A stretch of 64,000 bases of DNA. It comes from Ectocarpus siliculosus. Its lineage: Eukaryota > Sar > Phaeophyceae > Ectocarpales > Ectocarpaceae. A program made the translations under genes and the position numbers. The stretch covers positions 8,327,308-8,391,307 of the forward strand of contig FN649727.1 in NCBI GenBank assembly GCA_000310025.1, written 5' to 3'. The notes beneath the pieces were generated by a model. The model ran no database searches, was not told where the DNA came from, and was given only the letters and a program-made list of their open reading frames with translations. Of this stretch, positions 48,101 through 58,900 are shown one piece after another (the first letter of the stretch is position 1; every line of letters begins with the position of its first letter).

Positions 48101-49505
48101 GAGGCTGCTATATTGCTGTCAGTGGAATGCAGACTCCCCATGATCATATCCCTAAGCGTTCTGTGCACTTGTGTGTATGCGCTTCAACAAGAGCACAATC
48201 ACGATGTGAAGGTCGGAGAGCCGGGAGTTGGCCCCAACAACTCCCCGATACTAGTGCTCTTTTCTTGCCCGTTCTGTTATGACCGCCTCCACTGTTATCT
48301 TGGAACTCCCCTTTCCAGTGGAGTTGTCCAAGCTGGCGAAGCTGAGAGACTCTGGCGGGGGCTACGACTGGGCTTGGCAGAAGGAGGCTAAAGATCTGCA
48401 GGAGAAGGCAGAGGCAGCCGAAGGTGTTGGTGTGGCAGAGGAAGACAGAGACGCGAAAGCGGCCCTCAAGCTTTCCATGGACAACATCCTCATGGTGAGC
48501 CTACCAATTATGTACTTATGTAGTATGTAGTATGTGTCAGGATGAGAGATGAAGCAACTTACATTTCGTGCCGTGGATGTGGTTGGTGTCCATACGGAAG
48601 TGAGGGTGGGTCATTTTGCACCGCGAACAGCTCGAGTTGTTCAAAACCATTATACACGGAGCATGCTCGTTGTGGGCTTTGCCATTACTGGAGGATTTTT
48701 TTCTTTTTGTGTCGAAGAATCGCCTAGCGGTGTTTGCGACTAACTGGGAACTTGGGAGCGTTGCAGACAGCGCCACCACGTAAGTATGAATTTGGTAATT
48801 TAGCACTTGTGCCCCGCCCCACACTCAAACCTATGATGACCCATTTTGCTTTCCCTAGAGCGAATGAGGAGCGAGCCTCGGGAAAAATGAAGAGGTTCGG
48901 AAAATTTGAGTCGATGCCAGTTTTTTGCGTTTGATGAGGGACCATGCATCCTCGGCCTTTTCTCGAAAGTCGTTGATGCAACACCAGCGATGATGCCGCC
49001 ACTTCACTCGGGGATGCACGTCTTTGGCCTGTTACTGCTACTGCTAGAAGTCAGATATCCTTCTCTACACCTACCAAGGGCGTTGTGATGGAGAATTCGT
49101 CTGGTATGTACGCGGAAATGGGCATGGCATCAGTCCTCGTCCGCTTGCCTAATTTTTCGTTGGTTGTTCCAATGCCGACGCCATTGTCCGCTCCTGTTCG
49201 TGTTATCCTAGGGTCTGGTGGAGAAATACATCGACGGAGACGGGGAGGGCAAGGAAGGGAAGGAACCCGCCGCTAGAGGGGCAAAACGGAAGGCCGACGG
49301 CGAAGCCGCGACTAGCGCTTCTCTCGATGCGGCAAGTGCTGCTGCTACCAGCACTGTTGCTACCAGCACTGCTGCTACCAGCACTGCTGCTACCAGCACT
49401 ATGGCTACCAGCACTATGACTACCAGCACTGCTGCTACCAGTAGTGCCACACCAACGACGGGCGGGATGACGAAAACCCTTGCGGCAACGAAGCCCACTC
49501 GATGA
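45182..49505 (+). CDS. MED6: Mediator complex subunit 6
   Basis: MED6 is a head-module subunit of the Mediator co-activator of RNA polymerase II. Five exons: 45182-45384, 47048-47144, 47620-47764, 48319-48494 and 49212-49505, phase-consistent, 304 aa (human 246). Hallmarks: the aromatic DYFALSPFYDKACNNE block (human SNPFYDRTCNNE), then GLEFMLVELPPE, RRLFVIK, YYIMEGVIYQAPTV, SRLNKFTHHLNNAF and GGYDWAWQKE (human YWWHFKDHE). Intron 1 is about 1.7 kb and contains a tRNA-like sequence. The last exon is lineage-specific: a Gly/Glu/Lys-rich basic stretch, then a 15-bp minisatellite coding for repeated ATSTA-type units. That tail makes the protein longer than usual. Confidence 0.93.
46529..46611 (-). 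other. tRNA-like sequence (SINE head or degenerate tRNA)
   Basis: On the minus strand, TGGTCTAGTTGA matches box A at all but one position, and GGTTCGGATCC matches box B with one change. The ends GTCGC and GCGAC can pair, and a T4 run follows (46529-46532). The anticodon stem is only partly formed and lacks T33, so it is unlikely to be a working tRNA. Located in MED6 intron 1, antisense. Confidence 0.4.
49341..49446 (+). repeat. 15-bp coding minisatellite in MED6
   Basis: About seven imperfect copies of a GCTGCTACCAGCACT unit, coding for Ala-Ala-Thr-Ser-Thr variants in the last MED6 exon. Probably length-polymorphic. Confidence 0.9.
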
Positions 49506-50008
49506 CACGTACAGTATGATGGCGGCGTTGTCGTGGAAAGGAGGTTTTTAGGGGGTCTACTGCCTCAAAAAATATACCACATGGTGGCGTATACGTAGCT
49601 ATTCCTTGTGAGTCTAGAATTTTCGCCTTAGGTTACGTGTGCAGCGTTGGTTTTACTACTGTTTTTCGTGGTCGGGTAGACTTTTTGTGCATACAGTGCA
49701 GCCTTCCTGCAAAAGGCGTGCAATACGCTGCCGTTTACTGTACAAAGTTAATGTGACGTAAAAATACTGGTGGTTTACGCTTGGTCCGAGGAGAACATCG
49801 AGTGTGCATAAGCTCTGCAGATATTTGCCATGTCTACGGTGAAATAACGCCTTAGAGAACGGTGGCAGTGCGCCCGTGTCCCGCGCGTGCTGCAAATTGA
49901 CCACAGGATACTCGCCTGCAAATCGTCGCGAGCGTTTAGAAGCAAGTGAGTACTTGACAGGAACTTGCAGTTAGTCATCCAAGATTGATTATGATGATGG
50001 TTTTGCAG

Positions 50009-50146
50009 AAAGGTCGCCGTCAGAAGCCACGACTTTCCCAAGATTTCCTGGGGTGCCGCCCTCGATTTCACCGTGGGCGACCACGCCCGTCGAACAAGGA
50101 TCTTGGGCCGTGCCTGTTTTTATGAAGTTTCGAAATTCCGTCGCAG
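50009..50146 (+). CDS. Possible isolated exon, unrecognised
   Basis: A 138-bp stretch flanked by TTTTGCAG before and GTGCGT after, open in the frame reading KVAVRSHDFPKISWGAALDF, then TVGDHARRTRILGRACFYEV. Both boundaries would be phase 2. The composition looks protein-like and the splice sites are good, but no neighbouring exons were found, so it may be an exon remnant or chance. Confidence 0.25.
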
Positions 50147-51260
50147 GTGCGTTGACCAATCAGCGAACTGCGTGCCACAAATGTTTTTCAAGAGAAGAGT
50201 GCTGTAGCCACGGACTTTGCCTGCAAGTTCCGGTTGAGCACTCACTGCCTGTAACACCACACGAGAGAGTGTAGAGGCAGCCAGTGCAGTGCAGGGGGTA
50301 TCGTGCTGTGGACACTTCTTCCGCTGTCGGTGCTGTGTACATGGGATGTGTCGCAATGCTACATAGAATAGATACGTCGTGTCTTCTGGTGCCCATGCTG
50401 TTCAACAAACAAATACCGACTGCTCCATCTTCAATACTAGCGAACGCTCGATGTGTCGGCATGCCAAATACGTGTATGCTCGTGGAAATGGGGTCGTTAT
50501 TCAGTCGAAAAGGTACTATTATAGTGCGCTGATTGAGCATCCGCGACGACGAAAATCGGTCATACCAACTCGCCGGTTCAAATTGTCACATGAGCCCGAT
50601 TCCTGAACCGCAACCTTATACGCGACCCATCATCTCCAACAGCCCCGCCCCTAGCAACAATAGCAACAGCCCTCCTTCCAGTGTCTACCCCTCTACCACT
50701 CTAACGTCTTGGTAACTCCCGCCCGGGGCCCCACAGACAGGACCTGACCCCCCCCTCCCCCCCTGCAGGCCTCAAATCTCCCATGTGCAGTAGTGGCCTT
50801 GCCGTTCAATTTTGGTTCGGAGAAATTTTAAGTCGTCATGCAAATCCAATCATGAAAACAGAAACTCATTTAACAAAAGCTGTTTGAGGGACTTCGGCGT
50901 ACGTGCGTTTGGTCGTGCCCCCCCCGGCGCATTGCCGCAACACTCAAATACCTCTCTTTGAACTACTGCGCCAATTCACATGTTCTTATAGATACCCCCC
51001 CAAGGAAGCTGACAGATGATTGGTATGTGAAAGGTTGTTAACGTGACTACCAGTCGGGAAGAATAGGTGTGTGCTCTCTGGGTGGCAGCAGTTTACCGGT
51101 GCCCTGGGCATCAACACCAACCACAATCCAATCTAAACGTACAATCACGGACGTGTCGAGCTAGGCGCATCCAGCCCCCCTACAGTAGTACCCCAACAGG
51201 CTTGTCTCTCTGCTCTAGCTTCAGAAATCTTGTTGGAAAAACATCGTCCAAGGAGACATC

Positions 51261-51352
51261 CTGTTGCAACGGTCTCCGCCCGCTGTGTCACCGCAGTACT
51301 ACCGCCCTGTTGCAACGGCCTCCGCCCGCTGTGTCACCGCTGTACTACCGCC
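51261..51352. repeat. 46-bp tandem repeat, two copies
   Basis: Copies at 51261-51306 and 51307-51352 start CTGTTGCAACGG and differ at only two positions. Confidence 0.9.
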
Positions 51353-51444
51353 GTGCGATAGGTGCAATAGACGTGTCACCCATCGAACCCCTGCTGGTGC
51401 CAAGGTGGAATTATTTTACCGCGATCGTCTCTCCCTGTTTGCCG

Positions 51445-54400
51445 TCATTTCTCTTCCATCTTGATACCGGCGGCCGCTGTTGATCTCTCCGGCGGGGTTG
51501 CGTTTGGGCTCGGGGCCGCTGTTGCGGGGGTCGTTTCGGCTGCCTCTTCCTTCTCCTTCTCCTTCGCCCCGGCACTCTCAACCGCCTCCTGCTTGGCCTT
51601 CGTCTCAGCAGCAGTCGCCGCAGCGGCAGCTGCAGCTGCTGCTGCCGCTGCCTTAGTCTCAGCCCGGGCTGCAAACTGTTGGTCGATCTTTGTCCTCTTT
51701 TCTTGGAAGTCCTCATCCACCAGCTCCAGCAACTCGTTCTTGATATTGCCGATCTTGGCTTCGATCTTCGCCTCTAGGCGTTGCATCGTCGACGCTCGCT
51801 CCTCCTCCAAGGCGGCGATCGTGTCCAGCCGTTCGAACTGCCATCCGTCAAGCCAAGTCAAGTCGGGATTCGCCCATGTAAGGAATGGCGACGGAAGGCG
51901 ATTCATGACAGCCACGCAGACAAACAAGCTGATGTGGAAGGCATGAAAAATACAAACCAGGGATGATCCTGCCGCACACGCGCCATCGGCAGTCGTCTCT
52001 GGGACGCGAGGGCGGTTAATGACGACAGTACTAACGGTAGCAGGCATTGCGGTCCTCCAACAACAGAAGCAGTGCAATAAGCTTCAAGATGCTCTTCGGC
52101 GGATGCCGGTTTCACGTCAAGCCTTGGTCAACCCCACCCAAACTCTAGCGGCAAATAAATACTAAAAAAAAATGTACCTGCTCGTCGATGGTGAGCTCGC
52201 TTGTGGCACTGCTGCCACTCGGTGCGTCGAGCTCGCTGGGCACATCATTGGCCAACTCCACTGTCTCCTCCATGCCAAGCTCGCTCGTGGGCGGCTTCCA
52301 TCCGTTAGCCATGCCGACCCCGGCTGCACCTCCCGCCCCAGCTCCAGCTACGGCCTCTGCCGGGCCCTCCCACGCTGCTCCCGCCCCAACGTCCGAAGTG
52401 CTGCTGTCAGTCGGAGCGGCTGCCCTATCGATCCCCATCACCTTCTCGTTCACGGCACCGCTGAGCTGCTGGGCGAACTTGCTTGCCTCTTTCAGGGGTC
52501 CCTGAAACGGCGAAAAAAGGATCAAGCGGTTCGGGTTTACCCAAGGGAAGCAAGAACAAACAGGATGGGGACGGGGGGAAGGGGTAAGGAGCGTGCCCGT
52601 TTTACATTTACGCAGTGCGTTCCTCTCGAAAGACACCTGAACTTGTGGCGTGCGGCGTTGGGTCGCGAGCCTGGGAGGGACAGCTGTAACGTCCGTGACA
52701 CCAAAGACACCAACAACCCTAACAAGTGACACATTTCGTTTACACAGATGTGACACATTTGTTCACACAGATTTATTCGAAATCAACCACCATGTCTACA
52801 TCAAGAGCGCGTTTAATCAACTCGTTGTCATGCCAACATTCCATCGGCCGCGACCGCTGGCGGCACCTTTTGGGACTGACAACTGAGAGGACCTAGGTAC
52901 AATCCTGCCTCGTTCGCTTCGAGAAAAAGCGGCACGTCCTAAGCAACAGCCACGCATGACACAATGCAGGGTCGAAGCGGACTGCTGTTTCACGACAGCA
53001 CAGGTAGTCCACTCAGCGCACCATTGTACACTAGAACCGAACACCGGGAGCTACAAATATAGCAACACAGCATGACAGAGAAACTCACCTCTTCTTTGTC
53101 AAACTCGTTCAGCTTGTCGCTGATTTTGTCCCCCAACCCTTCCCAGAACGGAGCCCTGTCCTCGTCTTTGATCGGCGGTGGCTTCTCTGGCTGTCCCTCG
53201 TACACCATCCGCCCGTACTCGTCGATCTACCCGCAATCGAGAGAATAGAGATCGACCGGTGAAAAATTGGTGAAACAGAGCAGTTACGATAAAGAGACGG
53301 TTCAAAGGGATACAACAAGCTGCCATGTTTGCTGCCATCCTACGAAACTGATACGTTGAATGCTGGTAAACACATCAGTCATGACTGGTGACAACCACCG
53401 TCGAACACAGTTCAAAACCTGAGCGGTTATAGATACGCCTGAAACGTTTGTAGCAAAGTCGGTGCAAAAATAACCTACAGCGAGCTTCCCGCGGTGGAAT
53501 GGACGGACGACGACAGAAGGTCCGCCAAGATACACATGAGAAGAACAAGTGGAGTACGGTAACCCCCTCCGACAAAACTCCAATCTTAAGGAGAGAACAT
53601 ACGAGCGGAGGTAACGAAGGAAACGACTTCCGACAGCAGTGCGGTCGAACGCACAGGTGAGCGATCGACTCTAAAAGACCGATCGCTCCACAACCAACAG
53701 GGTGCGAACTCCAACCGACCAGGTGCAAGGAAAGGAAAGCGCTCTCTTCCTCGACAAGATCTACCCACAACCTTCATTGACAACCTCTTGGTTTGTGGAG
53801 CATACCGAGCCTTCAAAATCGATCGCACGCAATTCGCCAGCCAGCTCTTTAAACGGTAAAACGGCACCATTGAAACACAAGCCGTGATAACTCCAAACCA
53901 AAACAGGGCGACGAGGGAAGGGTAAACGACTCAGGGCGGAAAGCAGTGACTGCCGTACACGCCGGCGCAGCACTCACGTACAGCATGACACTGCTACAGC
54001 ACAGTATTGCAAAGACAGCCTCACCGTGACATCCTCAAACTCGTCCTCGTCGCTCATGGGGAACTCTTCTTCGGGGGCAAAGTAGTCCGGGGGCTTCTTC
54101 TCCCCAGACGCGATTTGCTCCGCATTCTGAATCTGAGAGCAGGCGTCAGCGAAGAACCAGCGAGCGCGCGAGCCAGCAAAAGTGTGGCATAGGTGTGTGT
54201 TGCCAGTAGGGTGACTCGTGCAGGCGCACACATATCTCCCGCTTAGGCTGCACTGCCTCTGGTGATGCCCAGGGTAATTCTAGTACTGTACACAGGAGCA
54301 CATCAGGACCAAGCAAAACAGCAGCATGAGCCGTCGTATCATGAACCGACCAGTCTCGACAGCGCTACGCAGACTGCAGTATTACTGCAGTAGTACATTT

Positions 54401-55717
54401 GGTGGTCTCATCGCGACTTCGCGACGCACTTTCCCCAGAACATGAGAGAGAGCGCGTTCTATGCACCAGCAAGTGGGAGTGCGGCGCTACACAATGCTAC
54501 AATCCTCTCCCTTTTCGGTACAATAACCACAACACTTCTTCTGTCCAAAGAAGCGAGCTATGTGCACCACTCTGCACACTGTACCTGATCATCCACGATC
54601 GTTGTGAGGTTGTTGACCGTGCCCAGGCCGACGTCTCTCAGCTGCCCAACCAAGACCCCCGCCTGCTTGACGAGCTTTACCAGCTCCACCGGGCCAAGCA
54701 CGAAGTACCCAACCACCAATACGACCACCACTTCCGGCCCTCCTACACCGAAAAAGGTGTTATCGAATCCGACCATCTGCACGGTGCTGCGGTAGCCGGA
54801 GGCGGATGAATTCCGGGGAGTGGGACGACGAAAGGGGTGGGTTGGTGAGGCCGTAGCTTTAACTTCGCAACAGCTGTGTCTATTTGCAACACTCACAGCA
54901 GCATGCGGAACGAGCTTCTGTGAAATATCAATATTGTTGAATCTACATACCAAGGCATCTTGGCTCCTGTCGCATGCGAAGCTCGCTACTGCAGTCTTTA
55001 GCAAAGCTGGTGCTCTGCTTGGGGCTTTTGCGAGGGTACACCGACACCGATAGCAAGCTACGGCTGTACATTACTCATCGTAGCGAACGGACAACGAACG
55101 AACGCGATTGGTCGTTGGTTGTGCTTGGTGTACAAGTTGTTGCACTTCATGTGGTACTAAATACAGCATTTAGTACAGCAGTACTACAAATACAAGGAGT
55201 TGAAATACTCACTCGCCGAACACAACACGTGTAGGGCGATTATCCACTAACGACACACGGATTGCACTACAACATCCCCACGTGCCACGTGCAACAACAT
55301 GCCACCGGTGAGGGTAGGAAGAAGCGGCATAGTCTACTGCTGTAGGGATGGCATGCAACGGACGGCGGTGTTACCCCGTTGACCTCCACAGCTCACAGCA
55401 CATGAACATGATACCTCTGTGCCTCTTATCATCCACCCGCGGGTTGAACCCGACATACTGTACCTCCTTCTACCGTGCCGTCCTCGCCGTCCGACTCTCC
55501 TCTGACCAGCCGCAGGTCTACCTTGGAGGACAGGTGCTCCGGCGAAGGAGCCGTACTGGCTAGCGCCGCCGATGCCGATGATCGAGGTGCAACCACCTTC
55601 AACGCCCCCCCGTCTCGATCGCACAGCAGCATTTCCCACGTTCGGAACGAACCCAAGCGCCACGCCAGCACTGCACGCACAAGCAAGCGCAACGCCCAGC
55701 CTTCGATTGGGCGCCAT
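51445..55717 (-). CDS. Plastid TatA/TatB (Hcf106)-like twin-arginine translocase subunit with long tail
   Basis: Tat subunits move folded proteins into the thylakoid. Six minus-strand exons: 55557-55717, 54585-54786, 54025-54132, 53089-53226, 52178-52501 and 51445-51837, phase-consistent, 441 aa. Residues 1-28 form a signal-peptide-like stretch ending ALGFVPN, a Phe junction of the stramenopile bipartite plastid type. The mature part begins near MVGFDNTFFGVGGPE, then a membrane helix (VVVVLVVGYFV), the LGP hinge and an amphipathic helix (VELVKLVKQAGVLVGQL), the TatA/B signature. The rest is unusual: an acidic stretch (FPMSDEDEFEDV), a Pro-rich linker, a Gly/Ala region, and a C-terminal coiled coil (LEEERASTMQRLEAKIEAKI) with a run of 12 Ala. 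The exon 1 donor is the weakest join, chosen because it alone keeps phase. Tail function unknown. Confidence 0.84.
55154..55176. repeat. Perfect short hairpin overlapping the dispersed 10-mer
   Basis: GTACTAAAT and ATTTAGTAC are perfect inverted arms around a 5-nt loop and run directly into TACAGCAGTA (55174-55183). Located in intron 1 of the Tat gene. Confidence 0.7.
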
Positions 55718-55950
55718 CCTTATCTCTCTGGTCAGGTCGGCGGGAGAGAGGCCGCGAGAGGAGTCCAGTGCAGTGGCGCAGCACAAGCGCAGCAGGGACT
55801 CGGGGCCCGACCGATCGTACCGGTACATGTGGGGTTGGTATCGCTCGCGTCTCATTTCCTGAGCAGCAGGGCCCCTCCTGGTTGCCAAATGTAACAACAA
55901 GCAAGATCCCAAGCAAGCTTGTAGCAAGCGAAGCTGTTGCGGTTGCCCTG
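55718..55950. promoter_or_regulatory. Divergent promoter region, Tat gene and TPR-methyltransferase
   Basis: Only 233 bp separate the two start codons. GC-rich, no TATA box seen. Both flanking genes encode plastid-type presequences, so co-regulation is plausible, by inference. Confidence 0.55.
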
Positions 55951-58900
55951 ATGCGCTGCTGTTCTCTTGCCGGAGTAGATGTGGCCCTCCTCCTTCTTGC
56001 CGGTGCCGCAAGGTCGGGCGAAGCTTTCCTTTTTTCGGGTCTAAGGGTTCCGTCTACTCCCCGTCGACAACATGATCCCTCTCCATCTTCAAACACGCAG
56101 CAGCAACACGCAGCCAGCGGCGGCAGGCTGCTGCCGACAACCAGCAGGCCGCCATCCACCGCCAGCACCCTTCGCGCGACTCCCGCTGACGACGCTACCG
56201 GGCAACAAATCCTGGAATACCCCGGCATGACTGACGACCAGGAGGGTGGTGCTCCCGAAGGCCGACAAGAAGGTGCCGCGCAACCTCCTCCGATCCCGAA
56301 GGACACGACTCGCAGGGCGGTGGCACTTGACGGCACAGCCCTCGCCTTCCGACCCCCGACCACCCAAGACTTCCACAAGCTAGGGATGGGCGACTGGGTA
56401 GCCCAGAAGGGCCTGGCTGTCGCTCTAGTGGCGCTGGGCGCGACTGAGCAGGCGGCCGGAGAGCCGGTTATCGGTGCTCCTCTGGCGGGAGCGGTGGTGG
56501 AGGCGATGGGGGGAGGCTCTTCGGTGGCGACGCAGGTGTGCTTGTTGAGGCATCGGCGTGAGGACGGCGTGGCGGAGGCCGTGGAGCATGCGCTGCTGGA
56601 TGAAACGATCAACCGTTTCCTCAACGATGGAGCGAGAATCAGCCAGGTTGGTGCAGTAGAAGAGAAGCCTTCCAGAGGTCTATGTAGAGTACTACTGCTG
56701 TAGATGGCGTGTGGATCATGATCATGTAGACACAGCGATGTTCCGTTATCGCCCCGTGCATGTACCAACCGCACGCAGCCGGTTCGTCTTTGCTCCTGTG
56801 CAATGCACGCCTCTCGGAATTTTCCAGTGAATGACTAGGTTGTGTGTCCTTCCCGTACCTTGGGCGCGTCCGGTGTGTCTCGGTAATTTCCCATTTGCAT
56901 TGAGCAACATGTCTTGTTATCGGCGACGTCTACAAGTACATAGTCAATCCTTACATCGATAGAGGGCTTCGTTTGTGCAACACAGGAACACAGGGAATCA
57001 GCTTCCTGCATCCGCATGCATTCAAGCGGCAGCAAACTTGCGTGAGCAATTGCATGTTACCCGTGCCAAAAGATGACGATGAAACATCGTTTTGTCCTTG
57101 GCAATCGATGACTACGTTGCACGTGCAGCAGCAGTAACGGCGCTGGCCGGACTACAACCGATGCCTACTCCCGTTCGATGGACACAAAGGCGCCTCGACT
57201 CTAGAACGTCTCGTCCTGTGGTGGCGGTGCTGCTGCTACCCCGCGTGCACGCACCAATCCTGAGGTCATTTCTTCGGCACTAAGCGCCCGGCCTCGATGC
57301 CTCCGTATTTGTGCCGCCCTTACCGTTAACAAACACTGGTGTATTGCGCCAACGTACCCCGCGTGTGTCCCCAGTTGCGCGTGGAGATTGACGATTCCCC
57401 GCAATCCGTAGACTATTACTCCCGGCACGGGTTCATCCGCTCCGTCGAGGCGGCGTCGGAGGGACGCGTACTGCTTGCGGGAGATCGCGTGGCAGCTTTA
57501 GGGGCGATACAGGCGTCGTTAACGGGAGGGGATGACCAGGGCACCGTTGGCGCCGTCGTGATGAACCTCATGGCACGCCTGCTGCACGACGCGGGAAACC
57601 TGCAGGGGGCTGTGGATGCCTACCTGAAGGCGCTCGAGGCACGTGAAGGCACCCCATCTTATCGTACCTCATCGTAAATTTGAATGTCGCTTGGTTGTTC
57701 AGTTGCAGGAGCTAGGCTTAGTCTGCTCAGTCGGTGCTAGAGTACTTTCGGTTTCCTTGGTTCGCGGTAGTGAAGGTGTGCTGGCCGGTGAGTTGTTGTT
57801 TTTTGGAGCATGCAAGCACGAGCACCGTGGGGTAGACACATGTAGACTGGCGCCAGAATAGATTGGACGACAATAAACACACACATGTACGTGTGTCTAC
57901 CATGTTGAGTAAGAACTTCAGTGGAACCCGAGCCATCTGTCCCGTTATTTATCTTCCGAGATCGACAATGGTCGCATACCTATCGCCTGAACCCGTTGCC
58001 TCGCAAGCATGTCTTGAACGTATGTAGCAGGCGTCCATCCCGAACCCCGTACTGCTGTGGTGGTGCTTGGTGAAGCACAATTACTCGTCTAGCGGAGAGA
58101 AGAGCTTGAGCACGTAGCGTGTATTCTCTCGTAACCTGGCAGCCCGTGCTCTCTTCCCTCTGCTTCCTGCAGCTTGACCCAACTCGCAGCGAAGTCTTCC
58201 GTGGTTTGGGGGGGGCTTATCAGAGCCAGGGGCAGCACCAGATGGCCTTCGCTAGCTACCAGCAAGCGATTAACCTTGCCCCCTGGGACCTCCTGGCGTA
58301 CCTTAAACTCGGGATGTTGTACGAAGACCTGGTGAGAGGCGGGGCGAGGCTTGGGGTGTCGTTTGCCCTATTTTTCGGGAGACGTGTGTCGGAGATTCCG
58401 GTTCTAGAGCTGGAAAGGCGCGAGGTTGCTTTGTTGTACATGATGTGATAAAGCTCGTGAGGCTTTGACCCGTCGCCCAAGAACCGACGCGGTACTTTGA
58501 CACGCGTAGTGCTTAGAACGTTGTGCGCTATCTGGATTGTGCGCACTCTTTTAGTGTCGAAACCTGGAAGCAGCCAGTGTTCCGTGCAGAACCGGGTGTG
58601 CTGTCGAGTGTGGATGTCTTGCCGCTTCTCTGATTTTTTTTTCATTTGACCGTGTGCTGTGCCCCGCGGTGTCGCACTGTGCCGCCCAGGCCGTGGGTAA
58701 GTACGAAGAGGCCGGGGACCATGCCATCCGGTGCTTTCAGTACTACCTGCAGCACTCCGGCAGCGAGGACACGGACGTTCTCACGAGACTTGGAAACTTG
58801 CAGGTGTGTCATAGAAAAACGTACTTGGTGCTGCCGACCTCGTGTCACGTGTTCCACACTCAATACAGCAGCAGCTTTGGTACGACTGCTCTGCCAACAC

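Larger units (their letters stand above)
49506..51444. other. Convergent intergenic region
   Basis: Between the 3' ends of MED6 and the Tat gene. It contains one possible exon (50009-50146), a 46-bp tandem repeat (51261-51352) and C-rich tracts near 50750 and 50990. No complete gene is recognised. Confidence 0.5.

Noticed and set aside
55599-56774. A 391-codon minus-strand frame opposite the TPR-methyltransferase start
   Set aside because: Antisense shadow of the real first exon (55951-56646). Ser/Arg/Ala-rich with no family resemblance.
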